Origin: Sphingobacteriaceae bacterium | GTDB taxonomy: Bacteria > Bacteroidota > Bacteroidia > Sphingobacteriales > Sphingobacteriaceae | NCBI GenBank assembly: GCA_029266635.1 | Contig: JAQSWM010000001.1 | Coordinates: 248,001 to 312,000, forward strand | Length of the DNA: 64,000 nucleotides | Reading direction: 5' to 3' | Shown: positions 48,833 through 58,517 of the stretch, piece after piece | How the letters are laid out: every line of letters starts with the position of its first letter | How positions within the stretch are numbered: the first letter of the stretch is position 1 | Made by a program: the position numbers and the translations under genes | The notes under the pieces: model-generated | Told to the model about the DNA's origin: nothing | What the model saw: only the letters and a program-made list of their open reading frames with translations | Databases searched by the model: none

Positions 48833-50485
48833 ATGTTGGACATTACTGAATTGAACGATAAGCTCGTATCTGAGCTTCGTGAGATTGCCAAGTCGTATGG
48901 TGTTGAAGATACTGAGACCTTACGCAAACAAGACCTTATCGGGAAAATCACCGAACAACAAGACCTCATCCTTGCTGCCAAAAACGACCCTGTACCTGTC
49001 GAGGAAGCTGCACCGCTTGCAGAAGTTAGCACCGAAGCTGCCGAAGATAAGCCCCGCAAGCGCACCCGCACAGTAAAAGATAAACCTGAAGCTAAAAAAC
49101 CTTTGCCAAGGCGCTCTGATGCTTACGAAGACCCACGTCTTTTTGATAACCATAACAACGCAAATACACCGTCAGACCATCAGGAAACACAAGTAACTGA
49201 GCAGCCGCAAAGCACCGAGCAGCCGCAAACTGTTGATGTCCCCGCAGCCGGCACTCAGGAAAAACCTTCAGAAGCACGCCAGCCAAAGTTCGACCGCAAT
49301 AATTCCAACAATCCGAATCAAAAGCGGCAATCAGAAAGTAAATCTGCTGAAGCGGCCACCAACATGGACTTCGACAATGTGATTGTAAACGAAGGCGTTT
49401 TGGAAATTATGCCTGATGGCTATGGCTTCCTACGCTCGGCAGATTACAACTACTTAACTTCTCCCGATGATATTTATGTTTCACAATCGCAGATAAAACT
49501 GTTTGGGCTTAAAACCGGCGATACTGTTCGTGGAAGCATACGTCCGCCAAAAGAAGGTGAAAAATATTTCCCGCTTGTGCGTGTGGAGGCAATCAACGGC
49601 CGCCAACCTGCAGAGGTTAGGGACCGTGTTCCCTTTGACTATTTAACTCCACTCTTTCCATCAGACAAGCTGAACCTTTTTATGGATATGGGCAGCTATT
49701 CTACCCGTATTATAGACCTCTTCACCCCGATCGGGAAAGGGCAGCGTGGTTTGATCGTAGCGCAGCCTAAAACGGGTAAAACCATTTTGTTGAAGGATGT
49801 TGCAAATGCTATCGCGAAAAACCATCCGGAAGTTTACCTCATCATCTTATTGATTGATGAGCGGCCGGAAGAGGTTACAGACATGGCTCGCAGCGTGCGT
49901 GCTGAGGTTGTTTCTTCAACATTCGATGAACCTGCAGAACGCCATGTTAAAATAGCTAACATCGTTCTAGAAAAAGCGAAACGTATGGTTGAGTGTGGCC
50001 ACGATGTAGTAATCCTCCTTGATTCAATTACCCGTCTTGCAAGAGCTTACAATACTGTTGCACCTGCTTCGGGCAAGATTTTGTCGGGTGGTGTGGATGC
50101 AAACGCATTGCACAAGCCTAAGCGCTTCTTCGGAGCTGCACGTAAAATAGAAGACGGCGGCTCGCTCACAATACTAGCGACTGCACTTATTGATACCGGT
50201 TCCAAAATGGATGAGGTTATCTTCGAGGAATTCAAAGGTACCGGCAACATGGAACTTCAGTTAGACCGCAAATTGTCTAACAAACGTGTATTCCCGGCTA
50301 TCGACCTTACATCTTCAAGCACACGCCGCGACGATTTGCTGCATGATAAAGAAACTTTACAGCGCATCTGGATTCTCCGCAATCACCTGGCAGATATGAA
50401 TTCGCAGGAAGCAATGGAGTTCTTGCTTGGCCAAATGCGTGGAACCAAAACAAACGAGGAATTTTTAGTTTCTATGAATAGTTAG
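48833..50485 (+). CDS. rho: Transcription termination factor Rho with a long disordered insertion
   Basis: 550 residues. After the N-terminal Rho-N (SAP-like) helix domain ([20 protein letters not shown]), residues about 48-170 are a low-complexity insertion rich in Pro, Gln, Glu, Asn and Lys. The cold-shock RNA-binding domain follows ([18 protein letters not shown]), then the ATPase with Walker [13 protein letters not shown], Walker [15 protein letters not shown] and the R-loop [14 protein letters not shown] long insertion in this position is characteristic of Bacteroidota Rho. ATG 48833 directly follows a TTG; either may start. Confidence 0.96.
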   Translation: MLDITELNDKLVSELREIAKSYGVEDTETLRKQDLIGKITEQQDLILAAKNDPVPVEEAAPLAEVSTEAAEDKPRKRTRTVKDKPEAKKPLPRRSDAYEDPRLFDNHNNANTPSDHQETQVTEQPQSTEQPQTVDVPAAGTQEKPSEARQPKFDRNNSNNPNQKRQSESKSAEAATNMDFDNVIVNEGVLEIMPDGYGFLRSADYNYLTSPDDIYVSQSQIKLFGLKTGDTVRGSIRPPKEGEKYFPLVRVEAINGRQPAEVRDRVPFDYLTPLFPSDKLNLFMDMGSYSTRIIDLFTPIGKGQRGLIVAQPKTGKTILLKDVANAIAKNHPEVYLIILLIDERPEEVTDMARSVRAEVVSSTFDEPAERHVKIANIVLEKAKRMVECGHDVVILLDSITRLARAYNTVAPASGKILSGGVDANALHKPKRFFGAARKIEDGGSLTILATALIDTGSKMDEVIFEEFKGTGNMELQLDRKLSNKRVFPAIDLTSSSTRRDDLLHDKETLQRIWILRNHLADMNSQEAMEFLLGQMRGTKTNEEFLVSMNS

Positions 50486-50523
50486 AAAGCATGGCAAAAG
50501 CCATGCTACACTAAAATACCTGC

Positions 50524-51225
50524 ATGAAAAAACACATACCCAATGCTATAACTTGTTTAAACCTTCTAAGTGGTTGCGTTGGCGTTGTCTTAGCGTTTAA
50601 GTTCCCGGAAAAGTTGCAGTACGCATCGTACGCGATTTTCATTGCCGCGATTTTGGATTTTTTAGATGGGATGGTCGCCAGGCTGCTGAGGGCGTATTCT
50701 GAGATCGGGAAAGAGCTGGACTCGCTTGCGGATATGGTGAGTTTTGGAGTGTTGCCTTCGGTGATTGTTTATCACTTGTTTTTGCAGGCACCGCAACTGG
50801 ATATTAGTCCTTTTTTAAACTATACAGCGTTTCTGATCGCGATCTTTTCTGCTCTGCGACTGGCGAAATTCAATATTGATGAGCGGCAGACGGAGAACTT
50901 TATTGGCCTTCCCACTCCTGCCAACGCAATGCTAATAGCATCCTTCCCGCTGATCATAGCACAAGGTGATTACTTCTCATCGTCTTTCATCAAAAACCCA
51001 TATTTCCTGTCAATTTTCAGCCTCGGAATGGGTTTATTGCTGGTAATGGAGCTTCCGCTGATGTCCCTGAAATTTAGGAACTTTGCCCTAAATCAAAATA
51101 TTTACAGGTATATAATTATCACAGCAAGTATAGTTTTACTGTTAATCCTTAAATTTGTCGCTGTACCTGTTATCCTGTTTTTATACATAGCCTTATCACT
51201 TATACAATTTAGAATTGCCCGATGA
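50524..51225 (+). CDS. pssA: CDP-diacylglycerol-serine O-phosphatidyltransferase
   Basis: 233-residue membrane enzyme for phosphatidylserine, the precursor of phosphatidylethanolamine. The CDP-alcohol phosphotransferase motif DGMVARLLRAYSEIGKELDS and the following LAD contain all conserved Asp, Gly, Ala and Arg residues of DGxxAR(x8)GxxxDxxxD. There are about seven hydrophobic helices. Stop and next start overlap as ATGA, coupling it to purS. Confidence 0.92.
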   Translation: MKKHIPNAITCLNLLSGCVGVVLAFKFPEKLQYASYAIFIAAILDFLDGMVARLLRAYSEIGKELDSLADMVSFGVLPSVIVYHLFLQAPQLDISPFLNYTAFLIAIFSALRLAKFNIDERQTENFIGLPTPANAMLIASFPLIIAQGDYFSSSFIKNPYFLSIFSLGMGLLLVMELPLMSLKFRNFALNQNIYRYIIITASIVLLLILKFVAVPVILFLYIALSLIQFRIAR

Positions 51226-51473
51226 AATTTACAGCAGAAATTAATGTGATGCCTTTGAAAGAGATTCTTGATCCGCAAGGCAAAGCAGTAACAGGAAGCA
51301 TGAAAAACCTGGGATTATCTGAAATTCAGAATGTCAGGATTGGCAAACATATCACCTTGCAAATTGAAGCTGAGAATAAAGAAGCAGCAAGCCAGAAAGT
51401 GGATACAGCCTGCAAAAAGCTTTTAGCAAACCTGATTATGGAAAGCTATGAGTTTGAGCTCGCAGAAGCCTGA
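51222..51473 (+). CDS. purS: Phosphoribosylformylglycinamidine synthase subunit PurS
   Basis: 83 residues. Small subunit that bridges PurL and PurQ in purine synthesis. The pattern INVMPLKEILDPQGKAVTGSMKNLGLSEIQNVRIGK is the PurS fold. ATG overlaps the pssA stop (ATGA). purL and purQ are not in the window. The gene is followed after four bases by the convergent Hpt gene. Confidence 0.9.
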   Translation: MKFTAEINVMPLKEILDPQGKAVTGSMKNLGLSEIQNVRIGKHITLQIEAENKEAASQKVDTACKKLLANLIMESYEFELAEA

Positions 51474-51477
51474 TCGG

Positions 51478-51864
51478 CTATAACTTAGATTCGAGATCTT
51501 TCTTGTAAGTCTCCAACTGACCGAAAAGGTTCTTACACGTTGCTTTCAGAGCAGTGAACTCTGGCTCAATTGAATCAAGGTTCTCCTGTTTACGAGCCTT
51601 GTGCTCTATCAGCTGCATATCGTCCTTCGCCTTATCAACTCCCATAAATGCCAGCGTAGGCTTAATTTTATGAGCCACATCAGCCACAATTTGCCAGTTC
51701 TTATCCCTGATAGCATCCGTCAGGGTATCAAAGTATCCGGGAGTTTGCTCAAGGAAAATATCAATCATTTCAATCATAAATTCCGTGCTTCCACTGGCTA
51801 CGTCATTCAGATAAGAGAGGTCTAAGGTGGCGGTGCCGCTGTTGGGATTAAGGGGCTCAGACAT
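51478..51864 (-). CDS. Histidine phosphotransfer (Hpt) domain protein
   Basis: 128 residues forming a single Hpt four-helix bundle. Phosphorylatable His65 lies in ADVAHKIKPTLAFMG, with the usual downstream Gly. Such stand-alone Hpt proteins relay phosphate between hybrid kinases and response regulators; no hybrid kinase is adjacent, though a PAS-GAF kinase lies elsewhere in the window. Sits 11 bases after folK and may share its transcript. Confidence 0.88.
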   Translation of the reverse strand: MSEPLNPNSGTATLDLSYLNDVASGSTEFMIEMIDIFLEQTPGYFDTLTDAIRDKNWQIVADVAHKIKPTLAFMGVDKAKDDMQLIEHKARKQENLDSIEPEFTALKATCKNLFGQLETYKKDLESKL

Positions 51865-51875
51865 AATAGTGTGTT

Positions 51876-52361
51876 TTAACTTTTAATTTGGCGCACCGAG
51901 AGCGTATCGGTGAGATCACTATACAAAGATGTAATAGTTTTCTTAAATACAGGGTGTTTTAACTCCGGTGCAATTTCTTTTAAAGGTACTAAAACAAACC
52001 GTCTTTGCTGCAAGTGCGGGTGCGGAATTGTGAGCCCATCTTCCTGGATAACCTTATCTCCGTAAAACAGGATATCAATATCAATAATCCTGGAACCCCA
52101 TTTTTCTTCCCGCCGACGCCCTAAAGCCTTTTCGATCTCCAAAGCCCGCTCTAAAACCATTCGTGGAGCCAGTCCGGTTTTCACCAATAGAACCTGATTG
52201 ATATAATCCGGCTGACCCGCAATTCCCCACGAGGCCGTTTCATACAAACCAGAGCATTTTACGATCTCCCCAACCTGATCCGAAATCTGTTCCCGTGCCT
52301 GCTCAAGCCATCTCTCCCGCTCGCCCAAATTGCTGCCCAGCAACAGATAAACATCGTCCAT
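51876..52361 (-). CDS. folK: 2-amino-4-hydroxy-6-hydroxymethyldihydropteridine pyrophosphokinase
   Basis: 161-residue folate enzyme. Signatures are YLLLGSNLGERERWLEQA at the N-terminus, SGLYETASWGI, and the HPPK motif KWGSRIIDIDILFYGD with both metal-binding Asp residues, followed by LTIPHPHLQQRRFVL. Divergent from sppA with 92 bases between the starts. Confidence 0.95.
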   Translation of the reverse strand: MDDVYLLLGSNLGERERWLEQAREQISDQVGEIVKCSGLYETASWGIAGQPDYINQVLLVKTGLAPRMVLERALEIEKALGRRREEKWGSRIIDIDILFYGDKVIQEDGLTIPHPHLQQRRFVLVPLKEIAPELKHPVFKKTITSLYSDLTDTLSVRQIKS

Positions 52362-52453
52362 TTCTGCTTCTAATTATTGTTTGCAATGTTATGAAACATT
52401 CCACCTTAGCCGAAGTCTAATTTGTATTATTGTCTTTTATACTCCTGTAATAC

Positions 52454-54223
52454 ATGAAACAATTTTTCAAGTTCGTATTTGCCTCAATGCTAGGATTCTT
52501 CCTTTCGGCGATAGTTGTAACAATTCTATTTTTCGCAATCGTGGGCGCTATCATCAGTTCAGCGTCAAGCGATGAAGGAAAAACTGCATCTGCTAACTCA
52601 GTGATGCACATTGAACTGGATTTCCCTATCCTGGAACGCACTACAAAAAACCCGCTTCAGGGAATCGGGCCTTTCGGCGATAAAAAGGCTGTCGGCTTAA
52701 ACGATATCCTCGAGAATATCAAAAAAGCAAAAACCGACGATAATATTAAAGGCCTTTATTTGGATGTAAGCAATCTGAGCGCAGGCCAGGCAAGCATTGA
52801 GGAGATCAGGAACGCCTTGTTGGACTTCAAGAAATCCAAGAAATTCATTATTTCTTACAGCGAAGTATACACACAGGCAGCATATTACCTAGCATCTGTA
52901 GCCGATAAGGTTTATTTGAACCCGGAGGGGATGCTGGAGTTCAAAGGTTTCCATTCTGAACTCACCTTTTTTAAGGGAACGCTCGATAAGTTAGAAATAG
53001 AACCACAAGTAATAAAAGTTGGCACCTACAAGAGTGCTGTTGAGCCGTTTATATTAGATAAGATGAGCCCTGCCAATCGTGAACAGGTCACTTCTTTCAT
53101 GGGATCTATGTATGATCACTTCCTTACTCAGATATCCAGCAGCCGCAAAATCCCAAAAGACTCCCTCTTTGCCATAGCGAATGATTTGAAGGTTCAAAAT
53201 GCTCAGGAGGCAGTGAAGTACCACCTGGCTGATGCCCTGAAATACAAAGATGAGGTGTTGGATGAACTTAAGCGACGTGCCGGAAGCGACGTAAAGAAAG
53301 ATGTAAAAAGCGTAAATATTACCGATTATAACGGCTCTGACGATGATGATGAAAAATCGGGTGACCGCAGCACCAGGATCGCAGTTGTATATGCAAACGG
53401 CGAAATTGTAGGCGGTGAAGGCGATGATGAAACGATCGGCTCGGAACGAATTTCAAGAGCCATTCGCAAGGCTCGTATGGACGATAAAGTTAAAGCAATA
53501 GTTTTACGTGTAAACTCGCCAGGCGGCAGCGCTCTCGCTTCTGATGTAATTTGGAGAGAGGTTGTTTTAACGAAAAAGGTTAAGCCAATTGTGGTTTCCA
53601 TGGGCGATGTGGCTGCTTCCGGAGGATATTATATCGCATGTGCTGCAGACTCGATCTTCGCACAACCCAATACAATCACCGGCTCTATCGGCGTTTTCGG
53701 AATCATTCCGAACATGCAGAAGTTCTTTAACAATAAGCTGGGTATAACTTTCGACGGCGTAAAGACCGGCAAATTCGCTGACCTCGGCAGCACAACTCGC
53801 CCGCTCACAGACGCAGAGCGCATGATTATCCAAAATGAGGTAAATCATATCTATGACAGTTTCACCAAAAAAGTAGCTGCAGGCCGCAAAAAAGATCAGG
53901 CATATATCAACAGTATCGGGCAAGGACGCGTGTGGAGCGGAAGCCAGGCTGTAAGCAATGGTCTTGTGGATAAGCTTGGAGATATAAATTACGCCATCCG
54001 CTCTGCGGCTAAAATGGCTAAAGTAACAGATTACAAGGTTTCCAGCTACCCTGAAATGAAAAGCCCACTGCAGTCATTCTTAGGCGACAGTGGCGATAAA
54101 GTGAAAACTTATTTTGCAAAGCTTCAGTTCGGCGAACAGTACGGCTATTATCAGCAATTGAAAAATGCGTTACAGTTTACAGGCGTGCAAACACGTATGC
54201 CTTATACCATTTCAATTAAGTAG
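52454..54223 (+). CDS. sppA: Signal peptide peptidase SppA, 67-kDa type
   Basis: 589 residues. Membrane-anchored serine protease with an N-terminal transmembrane helix (FASMLGFFLSAIVVTILFFAIVGAI, within residues 9-34 when read as a block of short segments). The double domain form has general-base Lys193 in VGTYKSAVEPF and nucleophile Ser389 in GDVAASGGYYIA, followed by TITGSIGVFGI. It degrades signal peptides left in the membrane. An acidic insert near residue 295 (DDDDEKSGD) separates the two domains. Upstream of polX-like with 20 bases between. Confidence 0.93.
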   Translation: MKQFFKFVFASMLGFFLSAIVVTILFFAIVGAIISSASSDEGKTASANSVMHIELDFPILERTTKNPLQGIGPFGDKKAVGLNDILENIKKAKTDDNIKGLYLDVSNLSAGQASIEEIRNALLDFKKSKKFIISYSEVYTQAAYYLASVADKVYLNPEGMLEFKGFHSELTFFKGTLDKLEIEPQVIKVGTYKSAVEPFILDKMSPANREQVTSFMGSMYDHFLTQISSSRKIPKDSLFAIANDLKVQNAQEAVKYHLADALKYKDEVLDELKRRAGSDVKKDVKSVNITDYNGSDDDDEKSGDRSTRIAVVYANGEIVGGEGDDETIGSERISRAIRKARMDDKVKAIVLRVNSPGGSALASDVIWREVVLTKKVKPIVVSMGDVAASGGYYIACAADSIFAQPNTITGSIGVFGIIPNMQKFFNNKLGITFDGVKTGKFADLGSTTRPLTDAERMIIQNEVNHIYDSFTKKVAAGRKKDQAYINSIGQGRVWSGSQAVSNGLVDKLGDINYAIRSAAKMAKVTDYKVSSYPEMKSPLQSFLGDSGDKVKTYFAKLQFGEQYGYYQQLKNALQFTGVQTRMPYTISIK

Positions 54224-54243
54224 CGGCCCAAGCACATTTTTCA

Positions 54244-55920
54244 ATGGAGAATAAAACCATTGCCCGCACGCTGCGGCTGCTAAGCCAATTGATGGAATTG
54301 CACAACGAAAATCCGTTCAAAGTGCGCTCGCTGGCCAACGCTGCTTTCAAAATAGATAAGCTGCCTTACAGAATTGCAAAAAAGACGTTTGCGGAAATTG
54401 CTGCCATAGACGGCATTGGCGAAAGCACCGCAAAAAAGGTTTGGGAACTCATCGAAACTCAAGAGATAGACGAACTTAAAGAGCTTATTTCCAAAACACC
54501 TTCGGGCGTTCTGGAGATCATGTCTATAAAGGGGATTGGTCCGAAAAAAGTAAAGATCATTTGGGAAGACCTGAAGATCGAAAGCGTTGGCGAGCTTCTT
54601 TATGCCTGCAATGAGAACAGGTTGATCGAGGCAAAAGGTTTCGGACTGAAAACTCAGGAGGAAATAATCAAAGCCATTGAGTTCAAGATGGCAAGCAATG
54701 GGCGTTTTCTCTACGCCTATTTAGAAGGTTTTGCCGAGGATCTTTTAGCTTCCCTGAAATCATCCCACCCCAAAGCGCAAATATCTTTCACGGGAGAATT
54801 CCGTCGGAAATGCGAAATCATAGACAGCTTGGATTTACTGATTTCAGAAAGCATAGATGCTGATGAGATAAAAGAATTAACCGGATTACAGATTACGAAT
54901 TTAGAGGATAAAGCCGTTTTGGCTGAAACCGATTTTGGATTGAAAGTAAACATCCGCTTTTGCGAGGAACAGGAGTTTGCCTATCAATTGGCAATGCAAA
55001 CCGGCAACCAGCAGCATATTGAAGAATTGCAAAAAAGACTGGATGGCAAAGGCATTAATGCCAGAACAGAAACAGAAATTTACCGATCCGCCGGCTTACC
55101 ATTTATAGAGCCAGAGTTGCGGGAAGGCCTTTCTGAATTCTCGTGGGCTGAGGGAAATCGCCTGCCAAAGCTGATAGAATTTTCCGATTTAATAGGAACA
55201 CTTCACAACCATAGCACCTGGAGCGATGGCGTGCACGGGCTCGAAGCGATGGCAATTTTCTGTCGCGATGAGCTGAAGCTGGAATATTTGGGAATTTCAG
55301 ACCACTCAAAATCTGCCTTTTACGCTAAAGGGCTAACAGAAGATCGGGTGCTTGCACAGATTGCCGAAATTGACGAACTAAATCAGAAACTTGCCCCTTT
55401 TAAAATTTTTAAAGGAATTGAATCTGATATCCTGTATGATGGTTCACTTGATTATTCCAGTGATATTTTAAAGGAATTCGATTTTGTGGTCGCATCGGTA
55501 CACTCAATCCTGCGCATGAGCGAAGAAAAAGCTACCGAACGCCTGATCAGAGCCATCGAAAACCCCTACACTACCATCCTCGGCCATCCCACCGGCAGGA
55601 TGTTGCTGAGCCGCAGCGGCTACCCTATCGATTATAAGAAAGTGATTGATGCCTGCGCTGCCAACAAAGTAGTTATCGAAATCAATTCCAATCCCCTCCG
55701 CCTGGATATGGACTGGCGGTGGCATCAATATGCTATGGAAAAAGGTGTGATGCTATCGGTTAATCCGGATGCGCACAGGAATGAAGGTTTTTACGATATG
55801 CGCTATGGGATAAACGTGGCCAGGAAAGGTGGTGTGTCAGCAAAAAATTGTCTTAATTGTTTGAATCTGGAGGAAATCTCAGCTTTCTTTGCTCAGAACA
55901 GATCATCCAAGACTTCTTGA
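54244..55920 (+). CDS. PolX-like protein with degenerate polymerase domain and intact PHP domain
   Basis: 558 residues in the PolX layout: helix-hairpin-helix region (DGIGESTAKKV, IKGIGPKKVKI), family X nucleotidyltransferase core (about 155-300), and C-terminal PHP domain. In the polymerase core the usual ETVGDIDVL reads EIIDSLDLL, so the first catalytic Asp is Ser195 while Asp197 remains; the third Asp position (VDLR in active enzymes) reads VNIR with Asn236. The PHP part keeps its metal ligands (TLHNHSTWSDG from His321, ISDHSKSAF, KGIESDIL, NPDAHRNEG). It is therefore likely a 3'-5' exonuclease or phosphoesterase without polymerase activity. Confidence 0.85.
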   Translation: MENKTIARTLRLLSQLMELHNENPFKVRSLANAAFKIDKLPYRIAKKTFAEIAAIDGIGESTAKKVWELIETQEIDELKELISKTPSGVLEIMSIKGIGPKKVKIIWEDLKIESVGELLYACNENRLIEAKGFGLKTQEEIIKAIEFKMASNGRFLYAYLEGFAEDLLASLKSSHPKAQISFTGEFRRKCEIIDSLDLLISESIDADEIKELTGLQITNLEDKAVLAETDFGLKVNIRFCEEQEFAYQLAMQTGNQQHIEELQKRLDGKGINARTETEIYRSAGLPFIEPELREGLSEFSWAEGNRLPKLIEFSDLIGTLHNHSTWSDGVHGLEAMAIFCRDELKLEYLGISDHSKSAFYAKGLTEDRVLAQIAEIDELNQKLAPFKIFKGIESDILYDGSLDYSSDILKEFDFVVASVHSILRMSEEKATERLIRAIENPYTTILGHPTGRMLLSRSGYPIDYKKVIDACAANKVVIEINSNPLRLDMDWRWHQYAMEKGVMLSVNPDAHRNEGFYDMRYGINVARKGGVSAKNCLNCLNLEEISAFFAQNRSSKTS

Positions 55921-56882
55921 CGCCGAAACTGAAAATCCTGATCCTCCGCTTTAGCTCAATCGGCGATATTGTTCTTACAACGCCTGTAATCCGCTGCCTC
56001 AAGCAACAGTTGCCCGAAGCTGAGATCCATTACTTCACCAAAAAGCAGTTTCAGACGGTGCTGCAAAGCAATCCTTACGTTGATCGCCTACACCTTTTGG
56101 CTGATGATATGCGATCGTGTATTCAGGAATTAAAAAGGGAAAAGTTCGATTACGTGATAGACCTTCATCACAACATCCGCACTAAGAAGATCAAGTACCA
56201 ACTTGGAGTTAAGTCGTCTTCGTTCAACAAGCTTAATATTGAGAAATGGTTGCTGGTGTACCTGAAGATCAATGCTTTGCCAGACAAGCATATCGTTGAC
56301 AGATATCTGCAAACCGTTGAATTTCTAGGCGTAAAAAATGATGGCAAAGGGCTCGACTACTTCCTCGAAAAAGAACATCAGCTTGCTGATTTATTGCCCC
56401 TCACCCATCAGCAGCAGTATATCGGGTTGGTGATTGGGGCGCAGCACGCGACGAAAAGGCTTCCAACATATAAGCTTATTGATGTCTGTCGGCTCTCAAC
56501 GCTTCCTGTGGTGCTGCTGGGCGGGAAAGAGGATGCAGCCCGTGGAGAGGAAATATCTGCGGCTTATGGAGATAAACTTTATAATGCCTGTGGCAAACTT
56601 ACGCTCGATCAATCGGCTTTTGTGGTTAAAATGGCAAGCAGGATAATAACCCACGACACCGGGCTCATGCACATCGCGGCAGCATTCAACAAGCCCATCA
56701 CTTCGGTTTGGGGCAATACGGTTCCGGAATTTGGCATGTATCCGTACCGCGTGTCTGAATCAAAGATTGTAGAGCACAAAAACTTGTGGTGCCGTCCCTG
56801 CTCTAAAATTGGATATAAAAAATGTCCGCTCGGGCATTTTAAATGCATGAATGAGCTTGATCCGGAAGCAATTGCCGGTTAG
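55917..56882 (+). CDS. Glycosyltransferase family 9 (heptosyltransferase-like)
   Basis: 321 residues from TTG 55917, which overlaps the stop of the previous gene as TTGA. N-terminal fold KILILRFSSIGDIVLTTPVIRCLK, then YVIDLHHNIRTKKIKY and the ADP-heptose-type site HDTGLMHIAAAFNKP. The family moves heptose or related sugars onto lipopolysaccharide core. An upstream TTG would extend the frame 20 residues into the polX region, but no family member begins there. Membrane-associated, cytoplasmic face. Confidence 0.88.
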   Translation: MTPKLKILILRFSSIGDIVLTTPVIRCLKQQLPEAEIHYFTKKQFQTVLQSNPYVDRLHLLADDMRSCIQELKREKFDYVIDLHHNIRTKKIKYQLGVKSSSFNKLNIEKWLLVYLKINALPDKHIVDRYLQTVEFLGVKNDGKGLDYFLEKEHQLADLLPLTHQQQYIGLVIGAQHATKRLPTYKLIDVCRLSTLPVVLLGGKEDAARGEEISAAYGDKLYNACGKLTLDQSAFVVKMASRIITHDTGLMHIAAAFNKPITSVWGNTVPEFGMYPYRVSESKIVEHKNLWCRPCSKIGYKKCPLGHFKCMNELDPEAIAG

Positions 56883-56916
56883 TTGCTATCTTACATCAAT
56901 GTTATAAGTTAGGTAT

Positions 56917-57417
56917 ATGAAAACGCTCTTGATAATACGGCACGCCAAATCTGATTGGGAAGACAGGAATATGGCTGATTTTGACCGCCCATTGAACTCC
57001 CGGGGCGAGAAGAACGCTCCTGAAATGGGTTTACGGTTGGTGAGAAGGAATTTAAAGCCACAGCTGCTGGTCAGTAGTCCTGCCAATAGAGCGCTGACAA
57101 CAGCAATTGCCATTGGAGAGGCTTTAGGGTTCAGAAAAAAGGAAATACTACAAGAACCAAAAATCTACGAAGCTACAGCTGCAACCTTGTTGAAAATCAT
57201 CAATGGCTTTGATAATTCGCACGATTTTGTAGCAATGGTCGGGCACAATCCCGGGCTTACGGACCTTGTTAGCAATCTCTGCGATAGTGACATTTACAAC
57301 CTTCCTACCTGCGGAATGGTGTTGATGGAATTTCCGTTTGATGACTGGAGCCAGATCAGCAGCCAAACCGGTACAATAAAGTTGTATGATTATCCTAAAA
57401 AGGAATTTACAGGCTAA
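56917..57417 (+). CDS. SixA-like phosphohistidine phosphatase
   Basis: 166 residues of the histidine phosphatase superfamily. Phosphate-accepting His9 in LLIIRHAKSDW, LLVSSPANRALTTA, and second His110 in AMVGHNPGL. SixA enzymes remove phosphate from phosphohistidine in Hpt domains or the nitrogen phosphotransferase system; an Hpt gene lies 5 kb away, but a link is speculation. Its last four bases overlap the end of convergent dprA. Confidence 0.88.
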   Translation: MKTLLIIRHAKSDWEDRNMADFDRPLNSRGEKNAPEMGLRLVRRNLKPQLLVSSPANRALTTAIAIGEALGFRKKEILQEPKIYEATAATLLKIINGFDNSHDFVAMVGHNPGLTDLVSNLCDSDIYNLPTCGMVLMEFPFDDWSQISSQTGTIKLYDYPKKEFTG

Positions 57418-58505
57418 GTAAGCTTGTAAACCTTTCCCGGCAGCGACACTAAAATCCCTTGCATTTCCAAACCCAGGATTGTTATTGCAAGTTTGCTTTG
57501 CGGAATACGCGTTTCTATCGCGATCTCATCAATGGCGGCAGAACCTCGGCCTGAGATCAGATCGCATATTTTCTTCTCGTCAGCAGTTAAATTCAAGCTT
57601 AACTTGATTTGCTTAGCCTGCTTTTTCGGAGCATCGTTCCATCCCAACAGATATTCAAGGTCCTTGATGCCAGAGATTAGATTTGCCCGATTGGTTTTGA
57701 TCAGGTAATTACATCCGGCAGAAAACTCATCGTACACGCTGCCCGGATAAGCAAACACATCACGATTATACGAATTGGCGAGCTCGGCCGTGATCAAAGC
57801 ACCTCCCTTAATGCTCGCCTCTACAACAATTGTAGCATCGGCGAGGCCGGCAATGATCCGGTTGCGCTTGGGGAAATTCTCTCGATCAGGATTAGTCTGC
57901 GAAGGGAACTCACTCAAAAGCCCACCCTGCTCTAACATCTTTTCTGCCATTGCCCGGTTCTGAGAAGGATAAATCCGATCGAGTCCATGGCCCAACACCC
58001 CCACCGTTGGAACATGGTGTCTTAAACAAGCCTTGTGCGCCAGGCTGTCTATTCCATGTGCCAGCCCGCTAACCACCACCACATCGTGTGCAACGAGTTC
58101 TTCCACGAGTTTATCGCAGATGTCTTTGCCATAAGAAGTAGAGTTCCTGGTGCCAACTATGCTTACAACCTTCCGTGAGTTCAGGTTTGCAGAACCTTTG
58201 TAATACAGGATTACCGGAGCGTCAAAGCAGTTCTTAAGCCTGTGCGGAAAGCTTTCGTCCGTAAAGAAGAGTGTTTGAATTTTATACTTCTGGATGAAAT
58301 CCAACTCCTCGCTGGCACGCTCAAAACCTTCTTTTTGTAAGATCGCTTCTGCGGCTGTCTTCCTCAGGCCGCTTACTTCTGCAAGCTCAGCTTTGGTAGC
58401 ATCAAAAATCCGTTCGGCGCTGCCAAAATGTTCAATAAGATTTCTGGCGGTAACTGTCCCGATGCCGGAAATCTGCGTTAAAGCTATTTGGTGGAGCGCC
58501 GACAT
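57414..58505 (-). CDS. dprA: DNA-processing protein DprA
   Basis: 363 residues. Loads RecA on incoming single-stranded DNA during transformation. An N-terminal helix-hairpin-helix region (IALTQISGIGTVTARNLIEHFGS) precedes the extended Rossmann fold: SIVGTRNSTSYGKDICDKLV, VVSGLAHGIDSLAHKA, GLDRIYPSQN, LLSEFPSQT and VVEASIKGGALITAELA. The C-terminal 70 residues are a winged-helix DprA/Smf C-terminal domain. Upstream is rsmG on the same strand. Confidence 0.95.
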   Translation of the reverse strand: MSALHQIALTQISGIGTVTARNLIEHFGSAERIFDATKAELAEVSGLRKTAAEAILQKEGFERASEELDFIQKYKIQTLFFTDESFPHRLKNCFDAPVILYYKGSANLNSRKVVSIVGTRNSTSYGKDICDKLVEELVAHDVVVVSGLAHGIDSLAHKACLRHHVPTVGVLGHGLDRIYPSQNRAMAEKMLEQGGLLSEFPSQTNPDRENFPKRNRIIAGLADATIVVEASIKGGALITAELANSYNRDVFAYPGSVYDEFSAGCNYLIKTNRANLISGIKDLEYLLGWNDAPKKQAKQIKLSLNLTADEKKICDLISGRGSAAIDEIAIETRIPQSKLAITILGLEMQGILVSLPGKVYKLT

Positions 58506-58517
58506 TTGTGAACACGG

